Positions 27,108 to 37,165 of a stretch of DNA of 64,000 nt are shown one piece after another. The translations under genes were made by a program, and so were the position numbers. Location: the NCBI GenBank assembly GCA_016719405.1, contig JADJZE010000018.1:186001-250000 (forward strand). Reading direction: 5' to 3'. This DNA comes from Candidatus Aalborgicola lynettensis. Lineage in GTDB: Bacteria > Pseudomonadota > Gammaproteobacteria > Burkholderiales > Burkholderiaceae_C. Below the pieces are notes generated by a model. The model saw only the letters and a list, made by a program, of their open reading frames with translations. It did not search any database and had not been told where the DNA came from. Within the stretch, counting starts at the first letter, position 1; the number at the start of each line of letters is the position of its first letter.

Positions 27108-30100
27108 TCGCAATAGCTGCGAATAATGCTCAACAACTCTTCCTCGGAATAGGGCTTACCCAGGTAGTGGTCCACGCCCAGTTCTTTCGCGTGTTCGCGG
27201 TGTTTACCCGCAATACGCGAGGTAATCATGATGATGGGCAAATCCTTCATGTGTTCGTCGCCGCGAATATTGCGCGCCAGATCAAAGCCGTCCATGCGCG
27301 GCATTTCGATATCGGACAAAACCAGGGTCGGCTTTTCTTCCTGCAATTTCTCCAGCGCCTGCAAGCCGTCCGCCGCCAGGGTCACGCGGTAGCCTTCACG
27401 TTTGAGCAAACGCTGGGTTACACGGCGCACGGTGATCGAATCATCCACCACCAAAATCAGCGGCACCTGATTTACCACACCTACCAAGGCCTGCGACGAT
27501 GGAGCCGCCGCGCCGCCACTGGCAGCCGCCAGCTCATTGGCCTTCACCGCTGCTTGCCGCAGTTGACGCGCCTGCTCGCCATACACGGACGCCAAGGCCA
27601 CCGGGTTGTAAATCAAGGCCACTGCACCCGACGCCAAAACCGACACACCGGCTAAACCTGGCAAACGTGCCAGTTGGGGGCCCAGATTCTTGACCACCAC
27701 TTCTCGGTTACCCAAAACCTCGTCAACGTGCATCGCCATACGCTGGCCCGCACTTCGCAAAACAACCACTGAGAAATGTTTGGTTTGGGCTTCATGGCTT
27801 TGCGAGGAAACTTGCAGCAGCGCACCGGCCCAGAAGAAGGGAACCACTTGACCGCCGATTTCAAAGGCGTCACGTTTGTACGCGTCCTCCAAAACGGCCG
27901 CGGGGGTGCGCAGCACCGTTTCGACCAGATTCGAGGGCACCGCAATGGTGAAGTCACCCATGCGCAGCATGACCACCTGGGTAACGGCGGTTGTCAAAGG
28001 CAGCACCAGCTTGAAGGTAGTGCCTTTCCCTGGCACGGTGGAGGTCTCGATGCGGCCACCCAAAGCGTTGACTTCGGAACGAACCACATCCATACCAATA
28101 CCCCGACCCGCCAATTCAGTCACTTTGTCGGCGGTCGAAAAACCGGGGGTGAAAATCAGGTTGGCGGCGTCGCCCTCCGACAGCACATCATCCTGCTTGA
28201 TCAGGCCGTTGGCAATGGCGCGGGCACGAATCTTGTCCAGATGCAAACCACCACCATCGTCGATAAACGATACCGAGATGTCGTTGCTCTCTTGATTGAC
28301 CTGAATGGTGATGGTGCCGGCACCGGGCTTGCTGACCGCTGCGCGCGTGGTGGCATCTTCAATACCATGCGCCACCGAGTTGCGCAGGATGTGCTCAAAC
28401 GCGGGTGCCATGCGTTCCATGACACCACGGTCCATTTCAATGGAACCACCGACGATGTCGAGCTTCACCTGCTTGCCCGAATCCTTGGCCGCTTGACGCA
28501 CCACCGCATACAAGCGATCCGAAACACCCTCAAACTCCATCATGCGGGTGCGCAACAAATCGCGCTGCAGTTCGCGTGCCTGACGACCTTGCGCAATCAA
28601 ATCGTCTTCCGCCCCCTCCACCGAGCGCTGCAAATTGCGCTGCACGGTTGCCACGTCGTGCACCGACTCGGCCATCATGCGGGTCAATTCCTGCACCCGG
28701 GTAAAGCGGTCAAACTCCAGGGGGTCGAAGGCCTGTGCAGAATCTTTGGTCTGTGCCAGACGCGACTGCATCTGTGACTCTGATTGCAATTCGACGTCGC
28801 GCAACTGATGACGCAAGCGTTCCAAGTTACCACTCAACTCGCCCAAGGAGGCTCGCAATTGCACCAGCCGCGCATCAATGCGTGCGCGCGAAATCATCAC
28901 CTCGCCAGCCTGGTTAACCAAGCGATCCAGCAACTGCGAACGCACACGCACCGATTGGTTGGTCATCTGACGCGGGGGCACCAGCAAACCTCCGCGAGGA
29001 ATAGGCTGGAGCGGCATAACCGACGCGGACGTAGCCGACATTTGCAGAGGAACGGCGGCCGACTGTGCCAACGATGCTTCCGATGCCTGCAGTTGTTCAT
29101 GCTCCTGTGCTGCGTCCTGCGGGCGGCTGAGCGCAACAAACGTTGACTGCAAAGTGTCATACCGGGTCAACAAGGGCTCCAATTGAACACTCTGCAAATT
29201 GTCCGAACCGATTTGCTCGATACTGGACTCCAGCAGATGGCTCATTTCACCCAGACGCATGGCCCCTGCGAGGCGAGCGCTTCCCTTGATCGTGTGCAAT
29301 ACGCGCAATACTTCGTCGCGCGCGCTGCGCTGATTCGGATCTGCCACCCAGTCGCGCAATGCCGTACCCAATTTGGGCATCAGCTCTTCAGCCTCTTCCG
29401 CAAATATCGGGAACAAGTCTTCATCCAGCGCATCAACCGCATCGATCTCTTCATTTTCTGCGGCCGCTACGGTCAAGGGTGCAGCGCCCACCGCTGCTGC
29501 AGGAGTACCCCCCACAACCGGTTGCGCCTCCGGAATTTTTGCCACCGAGCTGCTTACAGTCGGCTCCACCTCGTCGGACGGGTCACCACTGTCTGTTACT
29601 TCCGGGACATACGACTCAACTGGGATGACTTGCGAAGCTGGCAGCATCACACCATCAGCAGTTTCCCGTACCACGGACTCCAGCACGCCCAACCCGGACT
29701 CATCGCCAGCAGCAATCGCCAATTCCGCATCAACGCTGTCTTCGCCAATCGATTGCGCTGCGGCCAGTGTTACAGCAACTGCGTCATCCGACATGGACTC
29801 AATGGTCGGAGCAGGAAACTCAGTGTCGATGATGGCCTGCAAAGCGGCCAAAATTTCCGCATCAGGATCTTTGAGGAAACCAGCCGCGAATTGATGCAAC
29901 AGCCTGCGAATGTCTTCGGCTGCATTGGAAAAAATCCGTGCTTGATCCGGTGTTCCCTGGTGGTGCAGTTGCACGTGCTGAAGCGCATGTTCCAGCGAAC
30001 GCGCCATTTCGGACAGGGCGACGAATCCAACCGTCGCAGAACTTCCAGACAAGGAATGCGCCAAAGTAACCGGCGAATCCGGCAAAGGACGCTGCAATTC

Positions 30101-33100
30101 CAATGCCCACTCGCTGAGTTCAGTCTGCAAACGGCGAGACCACTCATCCGCTTCATTCAGGTAAACGTTATACAGAGGGATATTCAGACGCAAATGACCA
30201 ATAACCTTGACCTGATCATCGGAGTCTGCGGATGCCACGACCACAGGCTCGGACGGAACCTCGACCACATCAGGCGCAGTGGGAAAAACCAATTCCGCGT
30301 CTGACGACGGTACTTCCGCAGGCGGCGTTGAAACGACATCCTCGCCAACGACCTCCGAGAAAACTGGCTCGGGAAATTCATCCTCGTGGTGTGCCGCCTG
30401 GATCGGCGCTTCTACCGCATCGGGCACCTCGGATGCCACGTAAGCCACAGACGATTCTTGCTGCGAATCTGCGGGCGCTATTGCATCCGCTACAACCGAT
30501 GCAGTTACCACCGACGGTTTGGCGTCACCAAAGTCAAAATCCCCAAAATCCAGTTCTTTTACCTCGGTCGCACCTTTGAAAGCCTCAGCAGCCTTGCGCG
30601 CATCGCTGGCATCAAATGCCTGCGTTGCCTCAAAACCAAACGTTTGCGTCGCCACAAATTCTGGAGGCGCATGGGCGGGCACTTCCACTGTCTCGGTTGA
30701 CGCTCCCACCGGCGTGGCGTGTGCGGGCGCGGACACGACTTCAGCACCATCTGCCACCGCAGCATTGCCCGCCGAAGCCAAGGCATCATCTTGCGTCAAA
30801 CTGGCGCCAGGCGTACGCAGGGGCACCATCTGCTGGTGCAGCCGCATTGCGTCTGAAGAGTCACGAAAATCCTGCGCACTCCAGTGCTTCGCATTGCCTG
30901 CGGCAATATCTTCAATCCAGCGACCAAAGGCCTCCATCGCACTGCTCACCAGCACAATCAGATCATTGTTTGCAGGTAATTGATCCGCCAAACGGGCATT
31001 CAACAATTGCTCAAAAGACCACGCTGCTTCACCAAACTCGTCCAGCCCGACCATGCGGGAACTTCCTTTTAGCGTGTGAAATGCGCGCCGCAAGGTCGTT
31101 TGTTCGGCCAAATCAGAGGGGCTGGCAGATAGCGCCTGAACGGCGGCGATGCCATTCTGCGACACCTCGCGTGCCTCCTCAAGAAAGATGTCGAGCAATT
31201 CGGAATCGTCATCATCCGCGTCGTCTGGCTGCTCTGCAGGGGCAGCAATAGATGGCGGAGCAGTTTCAGCAACCGGTGACGCAGATGTCACCGCTTCCAC
31301 AACAGGCATGACCTCGACAGCCTGAACAGGAGGAACTTCAATCGCCTCTGCGACCGGTTCAACGCGTGGCGCAACCGTGGCGGGGGGAGTTTGTGGTTTT
31401 GCAACCGGTTGTTCGCGGCCCATCAGGGACTTGAATTCGCCCGCATCCTCATCGTACACAAACAGCTTTTTAGCCAACGCACGTTGATAACTGAGCATGT
31501 CGATGAGGAACCCCATCACACCTACGCTATTGCCCAATTTGTCAAAAACTCCTACACGGGCGGATGCCTCGTCGATATCGTCAACAAGGAGTTGCTCCAC
31601 CTTCGAGCGCATACGCAATGCAGCCAAAGCAGGTTGTTCCAACCCCAGCACAGAAAATACACCACGCATCTGTGCCAAATTACTGGGAACCTCGCGCAGA
31701 GGGGTCTTATCCTGCGGATTGCGAAAGAACTGGTCCAGTGACGATTCCACCTGCGCCAAGGCGGTGCGCAACTCATCCACCACGCTGCCCATGGTTTGGC
31801 GATCCGCCACCCGACGGTACAACTCCTCCATCCAGCCTTCCAGTGGCTCCGGCTCACCGCCCGCACACACATGAGCGAGCCGCTGCGACAGACGGGCGCT
31901 ACGTTCGGCAATTTTGGAGTTTGTCGGATCCAGATCCTCGTAAGCTGCTTCCAGATACAAAACCGATGTTGCCACCTCCATCGCAACGGCTGGTACGGGG
32001 ACTGACCCCGAACGCACCGTAGACTCAATGGCGCGGGTCATCGCCTGTGCCAATTCGCCGCTTTCCGGGTGCAACCTGACGATGGACTCAGACACCGCAG
32101 CAAATTGCTCTCCAACCACTTTGAGTCGATTGACGTCTCCACCCGCTAGTCCGGACCACGTTTCAGCGGCCGTGGCAATGCGCTTACGTGCCAAAGCCAT
32201 CAGCGCAGGGTCAAACAACCCAAACTTTTCTTCCGAATAATCTATTGGCTTGTCAAAGGTCAAGCCATAGGCTACACGCACCGCGTTCAATGCGGGAGCT
32301 TCTTGACCCGCATCCGGCACCGCCAGCGCGCAAAAAAACAAGAGGTCACGGGCCAAGCGATCGGAAACGCTGGAGTCACCTTTGGCGAGCGCTGCATACT
32401 GACGCAACACCCGCGCAGCGGCCCGCTTGGCATACAGGTCTGCCGCACACAAACCCAGCGAAACAGCTTCGAAGTATGCTGCACAAATCGACCAGAAGGC
32501 GCGGGTTTCCATGGCAGGATGACCCGCCGCAATGCCAACGCACAGTTGGCCTAGGCGCTTGGCAGCGGGCCCATCGGCGGTCTTCATGACCCGCAGCACA
32601 CCCGCATCCATCTCCGCTCGCAAACTCGCTGCATCGCTGAGTCCTGCCACCTCTGGCGGAAGAATCACCTCCATCCAGTGCCACTCTACTGGCCACAAGT
32701 CCGCCGGATGGGCACGTTCACCCCCGGTTAATTCGACCACATCGCGATACTGGGGAAACAGCGCAACGGCTGATGCTGTTTTGCCCTTGATCATTCCCTC
32801 CAGAAATTCCGTCAATGCAAAGCTGGCCCGTTCAACCTTGGTTGCGGCATCCTCACTGCACAATTCGGGCCGCTGGACAAAACGCTGCGCCAGCGACTCC
32901 ATGGCACGCAGCACCTTGGCTGGGGCCTCCAAACCCACCATTTCCAATGCACCAACCGCTTGGTGCAACTGCTGACGGGCGATACGCAGGTGGCTGGCAT
33001 CCAGCTCAGACAGATCTGACCCACGGGCCAACTCCGCATCACGCACGAAACGCCGCAGTGCCTTGGTAGCCCCGTCCAAAGACTTTCGCAACTCATCCAG

Positions 33101-33172
33101 CACCCACGCCAAGGGGCCCAGATCCGCTGCAGACGATTCAATATCTCCAGACTCTACGGAATTCGATGACAT
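27080..33172 (-). CDS. chpA: ChpA/PilL-type hybrid chemotaxis histidine kinase
   Basis: A 2030-residue CheA-like kinase controlling type IV pilus motility. Order: an N-terminal region of degenerate Hpt-like helices (1-580). Then come Hpt domains with HTLKGSS (about 699), HSLSGSS (about 1038, Lys replaced by Ser) and HTIKGSA (about 1293), separated by long Ala/Pro/Val/Glu-rich linkers. The P3 helices are near 1415, the ATPase has HILRNSVAHGIED (about 1598) and GRGIGMDVVRSEV, and the CheW-like domain spans about 1720-1850. The C-terminal receiver is LILVVDDSITVRRV, with the acceptor Asp in VLSDIEMPRMDG (about 1950). It is the last gene of pilG-pilH-pilI-pilJ-chpA. Only a few of the possible Hpt sites look phosphorylatable. 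Confidence 0.92.
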   Translation of the reverse strand: MSSNSVESGDIESSAADLGPLAWVLDELRKSLDGATKALRRFVRDAELARGSDLSELDASHLRIARQQLHQAVGALEMVGLEAPAKVLRAMESLAQRFVQRPELCSEDAATKVERASFALTEFLEGMIKGKTASAVALFPQYRDVVELTGGERAHPADLWPVEWHWMEVILPPEVAGLSDAASLRAEMDAGVLRVMKTADGPAAKRLGQLCVGIAAGHPAMETRAFWSICAAYFEAVSLGLCAADLYAKRAAARVLRQYAALAKGDSSVSDRLARDLLFFCALAVPDAGQEAPALNAVRVAYGLTFDKPIDYSEEKFGLFDPALMALARKRIATAAETWSGLAGGDVNRLKVVGEQFAAVSESIVRLHPESGELAQAMTRAIESTVRSGSVPVPAVAMEVATSVLYLEAAYEDLDPTNSKIAERSARLSQRLAHVCAGGEPEPLEGWMEELYRRVADRQTMGSVVDELRTALAQVESSLDQFFRNPQDKTPLREVPSNLAQMRGVFSVLGLEQPALAALRMRSKVEQLLVDDIDEASARVGVFDKLGNSVGVMGFLIDMLSYQRALAKKLFVYDEDAGEFKSLMGREQPVAKPQTPPATVAPRVEPVAEAIEVPPVQAVEVMPVVEAVTSASPVAETAPPSIAAPAEQPDDADDDDSELLDIFLEEAREVSQNGIAAVQALSASPSDLAEQTTLRRAFHTLKGSSRMVGLDEFGEAAWSFEQLLNARLADQLPANNDLIVLVSSAMEAFGRWIEDIAAGNAKHWSAQDFRDSSDAMRLHQQMVPLRTPGASLTQDDALASAGNAAVADGAEVVSAPAHATPVGASTETVEVPAHAPPEFVATQTFGFEATQAFDASDARKAAEAFKGATEVKELDFGDFDFGDAKPSVVTASVVADAIAPADSQQESSVAYVASEVPDAVEAPIQAAHHEDEFPEPVFSEVVGEDVVSTPPAEVPSSDAELVFPTAPDVVEVPSEPVVVASADSDDQVKVIGHLRLNIPLYNVYLNEADEWSRRLQTELSEWALELQRPLPDSPVTLAHSLSGSSATVGFVALSEMARSLEHALQHVQLHHQGTPDQARIFSNAAEDIRRLLHQFAAGFLKDPDAEILAALQAIIDTEFPAPTIESMSDDAVAVTLAAAQSIGEDSVDAELAIAAGDESGLGVLESVVRETADGVMLPASQVIPVESYVPEVTDSGDPSDEVEPTVSSSVAKIPEAQPVVGGTPAAAVGAAPLTVAAAENEEIDAVDALDEDLFPIFAEEAEELMPKLGTALRDWVADPNQRSARDEVLRVLHTIKGSARLAGAMRLGEMSHLLESSIEQIGSDNLQSVQLEPLLTRYDTLQSTFVALSRPQDAAQEHEQLQASEASLAQSAAVPLQMSATSASVMPLQPIPRGGLLVPPRQMTNQSVRVRSQLLDRLVNQAGEVMISRARIDARLVQLRASLGELSGNLERLRHQLRDVELQSESQMQSRLAQTKDSAQAFDPLEFDRFTRVQELTRMMAESVHDVATVQRNLQRSVEGAEDDLIAQGRQARELQRDLLRTRMMEFEGVSDRLYAVVRQAAKDSGKQVKLDIVGGSIEMDRGVMERMAPAFEHILRNSVAHGIEDATTRAAVSKPGAGTITIQVNQESNDISVSFIDDGGGLHLDKIRARAIANGLIKQDDVLSEGDAANLIFTPGFSTADKVTELAGRGIGMDVVRSEVNALGGRIETSTVPGKGTTFKLVLPLTTAVTQVVMLRMGDFTIAVPSNLVETVLRTPAAVLEDAYKRDAFEIGGQVVPFFWAGALLQVSSQSHEAQTKHFSVVVLRSAGQRMAMHVDEVLGNREVVVKNLGPQLARLPGLAGVSVLASGAVALIYNPVALASVYGEQARQLRQAAVKANELAAASGGAAAPSSQALVGVVNQVPLILVVDDSITVRRVTQRLLKREGYRVTLAADGLQALEKLQEEKPTLVLSDIEMPRMDGFDLARNIRGDEHMKDLPIIMITSRIAGKHREHAKELGVDHYLGKPYSEEELLSIIRSYCDQKVAAEAA

Positions 33173-33228
33173 GGGTGCAGACTCTCCTGGGAATCACGTT
33201 TCTGAAGGGTGGATGGTCCAGCCGGACA

Positions 33229-35490
33229 TTAAGCAATCTTGAATCGCGACACCGATAGACGCAACTCTTCAGCCATACGGGACAACTCCCGCACCTGCGA
33301 GGCAGTCACACGGGTACCTTCGCCGGTCTGCTCAGTCACCGCGAAAATGTGCTGGATGTTATCGGCCACCTCGTTGGCCAACCCGGCTTCGCGGGACGCC
33401 GAACTGGAAATCTGCTCAATCAAATCAGCAACCTGGCGCGAAACACGGTCGATCTCGGTCAACGCGGTTCCAGCGTTATCGGAGAGTCGAGCCCCTTCAA
33501 CCACACCCTGGGTGGAGCGCTCCATCGCACCGATCGCATCTTGCGTATCCGTTTGAATGGCCTTCACCAGCGCAGAAATCTGGCGCGTAGCGTCCGCTGA
33601 ACGCTCCGCCAAGCGCTGTACCTCTTCCGCCACCACGGAGAAGCCGCGCCCGGCTTCTCCGGCTGACGCTGCCTGGATTGCGGCATTCAAGGCCAGCACG
33701 TTGGTTTGTTCAGTAATGTCAGAAATCAGTTCGGTAATTTCACCAATCTCCTGCGAGGACTCACCGAGTCGCTTGATGCGTTTGGATGTTTCCTGGATCT
33801 GGTCTCGGATGGAATTCATACCACCGATCGCGTCCTGCACCGCTTTCAAACCAGACTCAGCAGCCTGCAACGATTGGCGCGCAACCGTTGCCGATTCCTG
33901 GGCTTGTGACGACACCTCGTTAATACGCCCGGCCATGTCCACGACCGACTTACCCGTTTCTCGAATTTCGTGCAATTGCTCATTAGAGGCAGCCAACAAC
34001 TCGGTCGACGTGGCGTCCACGTCGGCCGTGGTTTGTGCCACACGAGCAACCGTACTCTGCACGTTGGCAACCAGAGATCGCAACTCCTCCACCGTGTAGT
34101 TAACCGAGTCCGCAATCGCGCCGGTAATGTCTTCGGTGACCGTTGCTTCCTGCGTCAAATCGCCTTCCGCTACCGTTTGCAATTCGTTCATCAAACGCAA
34201 AATAGCGGCCTGATTAGCGTCATTCACCCGCTTGGCTTCCTGCTCCTGACGTTCTGCATCCAGACGTTGCTCTTCAGCCACCTCACGGCGTTTGCGACTG
34301 TCTTGCAATTGAACGGAAGCCAAACCAAACGCACTGCCAAGCGCCACCAGCGCAGCCAACGCCAAAACCACCATTGCAATAACGCCTACACCGGCCTGTC
34401 CAGACAGTTCACTTTGCATTTCTTCCAAACTCAGACGCAGGGCCTCGCTATCAGAAATGATGACATCTTGTGCTTCACGGGCCGAAACCAAGCCTTGCAG
34501 GTTGGTCAAAATTGAGCCCGCCTGCACGCGAGTTTCATCAAACAGCTTGCTCAATGCCTCTAATTGCTCACGGGTATCTTCATCCCTGGCTGGGGACAAA
34601 CGTAATTCCGTGCTACCCGATATCAGTCCATCCGTAATTTCCTTGAACGAATTCAAGTCTTTACCCAACAAGAAAACAGCCTCCGGACTGACACCCTCTG
34701 CAGTCAGGAACTCATTCGCAGATTTACCAATACGCTGCGTCAACATGATCAGTTGCCCAACCGCTGCAATTTCGGCGGCACTCGCGTTTTGCTTCATCTT
34801 GTTGGCAAGAATTCCTTCCGACAGATCCAGCAAATCAGAAGATTGCCGGTTAATCAAACGCAAAGCCGAACCGACCTGCGTCAGCACTTTTTGCTGCGCC
34901 ATGATCGCCGTGGTGCTTTTTTCTGCCCGTTCAATCAAAGGCATCAGTTTGGCGAACGTCGGCGCATAACTGTCATCAAGCTGTTTCAGTTTCTCGTCGC
35001 CGGTTTGCAATCCACGTGCGGTCTTCACCAGCACATCCGAACTCTCAGACACGGCAGGAAAGGCCTGTTGACTACCCACCAAGGCTTGCGACACGGATTT
35101 AGCCAACCGCTGCGACTGCATCAAAGCCTGACCGGTAGCACCCAACTGCTGCGCCACTTTGCTGGTGTGATTCAACACCAACACCACCGCAACCAGAAGA
35201 ACCGCCAACCCTCCCGCACCAGTGGCGTACAACAGCCGTTGGTGCTGGGCAACCGTACGGGCCCCGAGCATGGGCAGGGCAATTTTGTCACCTCTACCCC
35301 GTTTATCGACCACATCTTCAACAGCAGCGGCACTGTACGCCGATGCTGCATCACCCTGCGGCGCTTGCACCGTCTCTCTGTCCGACTCATGGGTCGCGTC
35401 ATCCGGCATGCTGAGGCTCAGTCGCGAATCCATAGCGGAATCACGTTGCTTGGAGGAAAACAGGTTTTTTACTTGATCGACTACGGACAT
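33229..35490 (-). CDS. pilJ: Type IV pilus methyl-accepting chemotaxis protein PilJ
   Basis: A 753-residue chemoreceptor of the Chp system. An unusually long cytoplasmic N-terminus (about 1-85) precedes the first membrane helix (TGAGGLAVLLVAVVLVLNH). The periplasmic region spans about 110-370 and is all-alpha (PilJ-type, with QRIGKSANEFLTAEGVSPEA). The second helix is VIAMVVLALAALVALGSAFG, followed by HAMP and a signalling domain with the hairpin tip EQTNVLALNAAIQAASAGEA and GRGFSVVAEEVQRLAERS. It is 56 bp upstream of chpA and 20 bp downstream of pilI. Confidence 0.95.
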   Translation of the reverse strand: MSVVDQVKNLFSSKQRDSAMDSRLSLSMPDDATHESDRETVQAPQGDAASAYSAAAVEDVVDKRGRGDKIALPMLGARTVAQHQRLLYATGAGGLAVLLVAVVLVLNHTSKVAQQLGATGQALMQSQRLAKSVSQALVGSQQAFPAVSESSDVLVKTARGLQTGDEKLKQLDDSYAPTFAKLMPLIERAEKSTTAIMAQQKVLTQVGSALRLINRQSSDLLDLSEGILANKMKQNASAAEIAAVGQLIMLTQRIGKSANEFLTAEGVSPEAVFLLGKDLNSFKEITDGLISGSTELRLSPARDEDTREQLEALSKLFDETRVQAGSILTNLQGLVSAREAQDVIISDSEALRLSLEEMQSELSGQAGVGVIAMVVLALAALVALGSAFGLASVQLQDSRKRREVAEEQRLDAERQEQEAKRVNDANQAAILRLMNELQTVAEGDLTQEATVTEDITGAIADSVNYTVEELRSLVANVQSTVARVAQTTADVDATSTELLAASNEQLHEIRETGKSVVDMAGRINEVSSQAQESATVARQSLQAAESGLKAVQDAIGGMNSIRDQIQETSKRIKRLGESSQEIGEITELISDITEQTNVLALNAAIQAASAGEAGRGFSVVAEEVQRLAERSADATRQISALVKAIQTDTQDAIGAMERSTQGVVEGARLSDNAGTALTEIDRVSRQVADLIEQISSSASREAGLANEVADNIQHIFAVTEQTGEGTRVTASQVRELSRMAEELRLSVSRFKIA

Positions 35491-35510
35491 GGTAAAGCCT
35501 TACTTAAGGT

Positions 35511-36041
35511 CTAAGCGCTGATACTCAGGAATTGATGAGTTTGGGACAAGGTTCGCATATTGATCTCTTGCCAGGCGTCTCCCGCCGCATCAACAAACCG
35601 TGTTCCAAAATAAACGGGGGCACCCTGTGCAGGAGCGACCGATGAGGCAAAAGCCTCAGGGCCACGCAGCCCCAACAGCACATCTACCTGCAAAGCGCAG
35701 TTGACGTCCAGCGCGGTATTGAGCGTGACTACGCTTGACTCACCAGCAACGGATTCTGCCCGCACCAAGCCGGTATCTGCAGCGATAAATGCAGCCAGAT
35801 CGACCACACCAAAGAGGCCACCCCGGATATTCAGTACACCCGGAAACCAGTTGCAGGTGTAGGGCACCGACTGGATACCAGCCACCGGGAAAATTTCACC
35901 AGATTGCCCCAGCGGGAAAAGGTAGTTTTGTCCTCCGGCACGCACTGCCAGCCATGCGACGGACATGCCCTCTGCACGGGCAGTCTGTAAACGCTTGGCG
36001 AGTCGCGCTTGGAGATCTCGGATAGCTTCGCGATTAGCCAT
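35511..36041 (-). CDS. pilI: CheW-like adaptor PilI
   Basis: A 176-residue CheW-domain protein linking PilJ to the ChpA kinase. Conserved parts are YLFPLGQSGEIFPVAGIQSV (about 40-59), WFPGVLNIRGGLFGVVDLAA (about 65-84) and LQVDVLLGLRGPEAF. Length fits PilI rather than the longer CheW-like proteins. It starts 12 bp after pilH, and the next gene, pilJ, starts 20 bp after it. Confidence 0.92.
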   Translation of the reverse strand: MANREAIRDLQARLAKRLQTARAEGMSVAWLAVRAGGQNYLFPLGQSGEIFPVAGIQSVPYTCNWFPGVLNIRGGLFGVVDLAAFIAADTGLVRAESVAGESSVVTLNTALDVNCALQVDVLLGLRGPEAFASSVAPAQGAPVYFGTRFVDAAGDAWQEINMRTLSQTHQFLSISA

Positions 36042-36053
36042 GGATTTGGAGGA

Positions 36054-36419
36054 TCAACCCAGAGCTTTGATTTTTGCGAACAACTCTGCGGGATCAACCG
36101 GCTTGGTGATGTAGTCACGTGCTCCCTGGCGCATGCCCCACACACGATCCGTTTCCAGATTTTTGCTAGTGCAAATAAAGATGGGTATGTCGGTGTACTC
36201 CGGTGTGCGGTTAATCGCACGTGTGAGTTGGAAACCATTTTGCCCTGGCATCACGACGTCCATCAAAATCAAGTCAGGCTTATCGTCTGCAAGGCGTTTG
36301 AATGCTTCATCTGCATTTTCGGCGGTACGAACCACAATGCCGTTTTTTTGCAGCAAGTCTGTCATGAACATGAGTTCTGTTTTTGAATCATCAACGATGA
36401 GTACTTTATGAATAGGCAT
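36054..36419 (-). CDS. pilH: Response regulator PilH
   Basis: A 121-residue single-domain CheY-like regulator. It begins KVLIVDDSKTELMFM with the acidic pair, the acceptor Asp is in DLILMDVVMPGQNGFQLTR (about 52), and the conserved Lys lies in DYITKPVDPAELFAKI (about 103). In the Pseudomonas Chp system PilH acts with PilG downstream of ChpA and opposes or tunes its output. The start shares one base with the stop of pilG (TAATG), so the two are translationally coupled. Confidence 0.93.
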   Translation of the reverse strand: MPIHKVLIVDDSKTELMFMTDLLQKNGIVVRTAENADEAFKRLADDKPDLILMDVVMPGQNGFQLTRAINRTPEYTDIPIFICTSKNLETDRVWGMRQGARDYITKPVDPAELFAKIKALG

Positions 36420-36817
36420 TAGCTAGCTCCTTGCGAAATTGCGCCAAACTGCTGCACAGCTTTGAGCAGTTGGTCTTTTGTAAAAGGTTTGGTGAGGTAA
36501 TCCTGGGCCCCGACCATACGCCCACGCGCCTTGTCGAAAACGCCGTCTTTGGATGACAGCATGACCACCGGCACACCGGCAAATTTGGCGTTGCGTTTGA
36601 TGATGGCACAGGTCTGGTACCCATCCAGACGCGGCATCAGAATGTCGCAAAAAATCAACTGCGGCTGGTAGTCATTGACCTTGGCCAGGGCATCGAAACC
36701 ATCTTCAGCCAAAACGACCTCGTGTCCGCCCTGCTTGAGAAAAATTTCCGCGCTGCGTCGAATCGTGTTGCTATCGTCGATGACCAATACTTTGAACGAA
36801 GATGCGGCATTACTCAC
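36419..36817 (-). CDS. pilG: Response regulator PilG
   Basis: A 132-residue CheY-like regulator, first intact gene of the pil chemotaxis operon. FKVLVIDDSNTIRRSAE carries the acidic pair, QLIFCDILMPRLDGYQTC holds the acceptor Asp (about 57), and DYLTKPFTKDQLLKAV has the conserved Lys. PilG promotes pilus extension and cAMP signalling in Pseudomonas. Upstream, where many betaproteobacteria have a rubredoxin gene, there is a decayed rubredoxin (36884-37057). Confidence 0.94.
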   Translation of the reverse strand: MSNAASSFKVLVIDDSNTIRRSAEIFLKQGGHEVVLAEDGFDALAKVNDYQPQLIFCDILMPRLDGYQTCAIIKRNAKFAGVPVVMLSSKDGVFDKARGRMVGAQDYLTKPFTKDQLLKAVQQFGAISQGAS

Positions 36818-36883
36818 AAGGGTTTACTCCTGAAAAGGCATTGAATGTCTGCGTGCATGCGAAGCCTTTCGAACATACCATTT

Positions 36884-37057
36884 TTATATCTGAACCATTT
36901 CAAAATCACGTTTGTACGCCCCACTCGCGGGGTACATCCAAGGCACCGACATGTCCGTCCAAAAGGTACCGGATGCAATGCCTTACTTTGGCGCGTCAGT
37001 TGTCTCACGGTAGATCCATCCGCAAATCAGACGCATCCACTCCTTGTTGTCGGTCAC
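36884..37057 (-). pseudogene. Decayed rubredoxin gene upstream of pilG
   Basis: Reading from a GTG at 37057: MTDNKEWMRLICGWIY, RETTDAPK, an in-frame TAA, GIASGTFWTDM, VPWMYPASGAYKRDF, EMVQI and a stop. This aligns along its whole length with rubredoxins (WMCLICGWIYDE, GIAPGTxWEDVP, WxCPECGxxKxDFEMVxI). Three of the four iron-binding cysteines are changed (Cys to Arg in WMRLICG; both Cys of CPECG, now YPASG), and a stop interrupts the middle. A rubredoxin gene beside pilG is the usual betaproteobacterial arrangement, so this is the native gene in decay. The remainder of 36818-37165 appears to hold only promoters for pilG and the divergent thiD. Confidence 0.85.
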
Positions 37058-37165
37058 AGCTTATAGGGCCTTCGAATAGAATGCAACCATTGTATCGAGG
37101 CAGTTATTGCGGACGATCCGAAGGTCACCGTTCTGCCTGCTGACAAACCCTTAGACCACCCCCTG

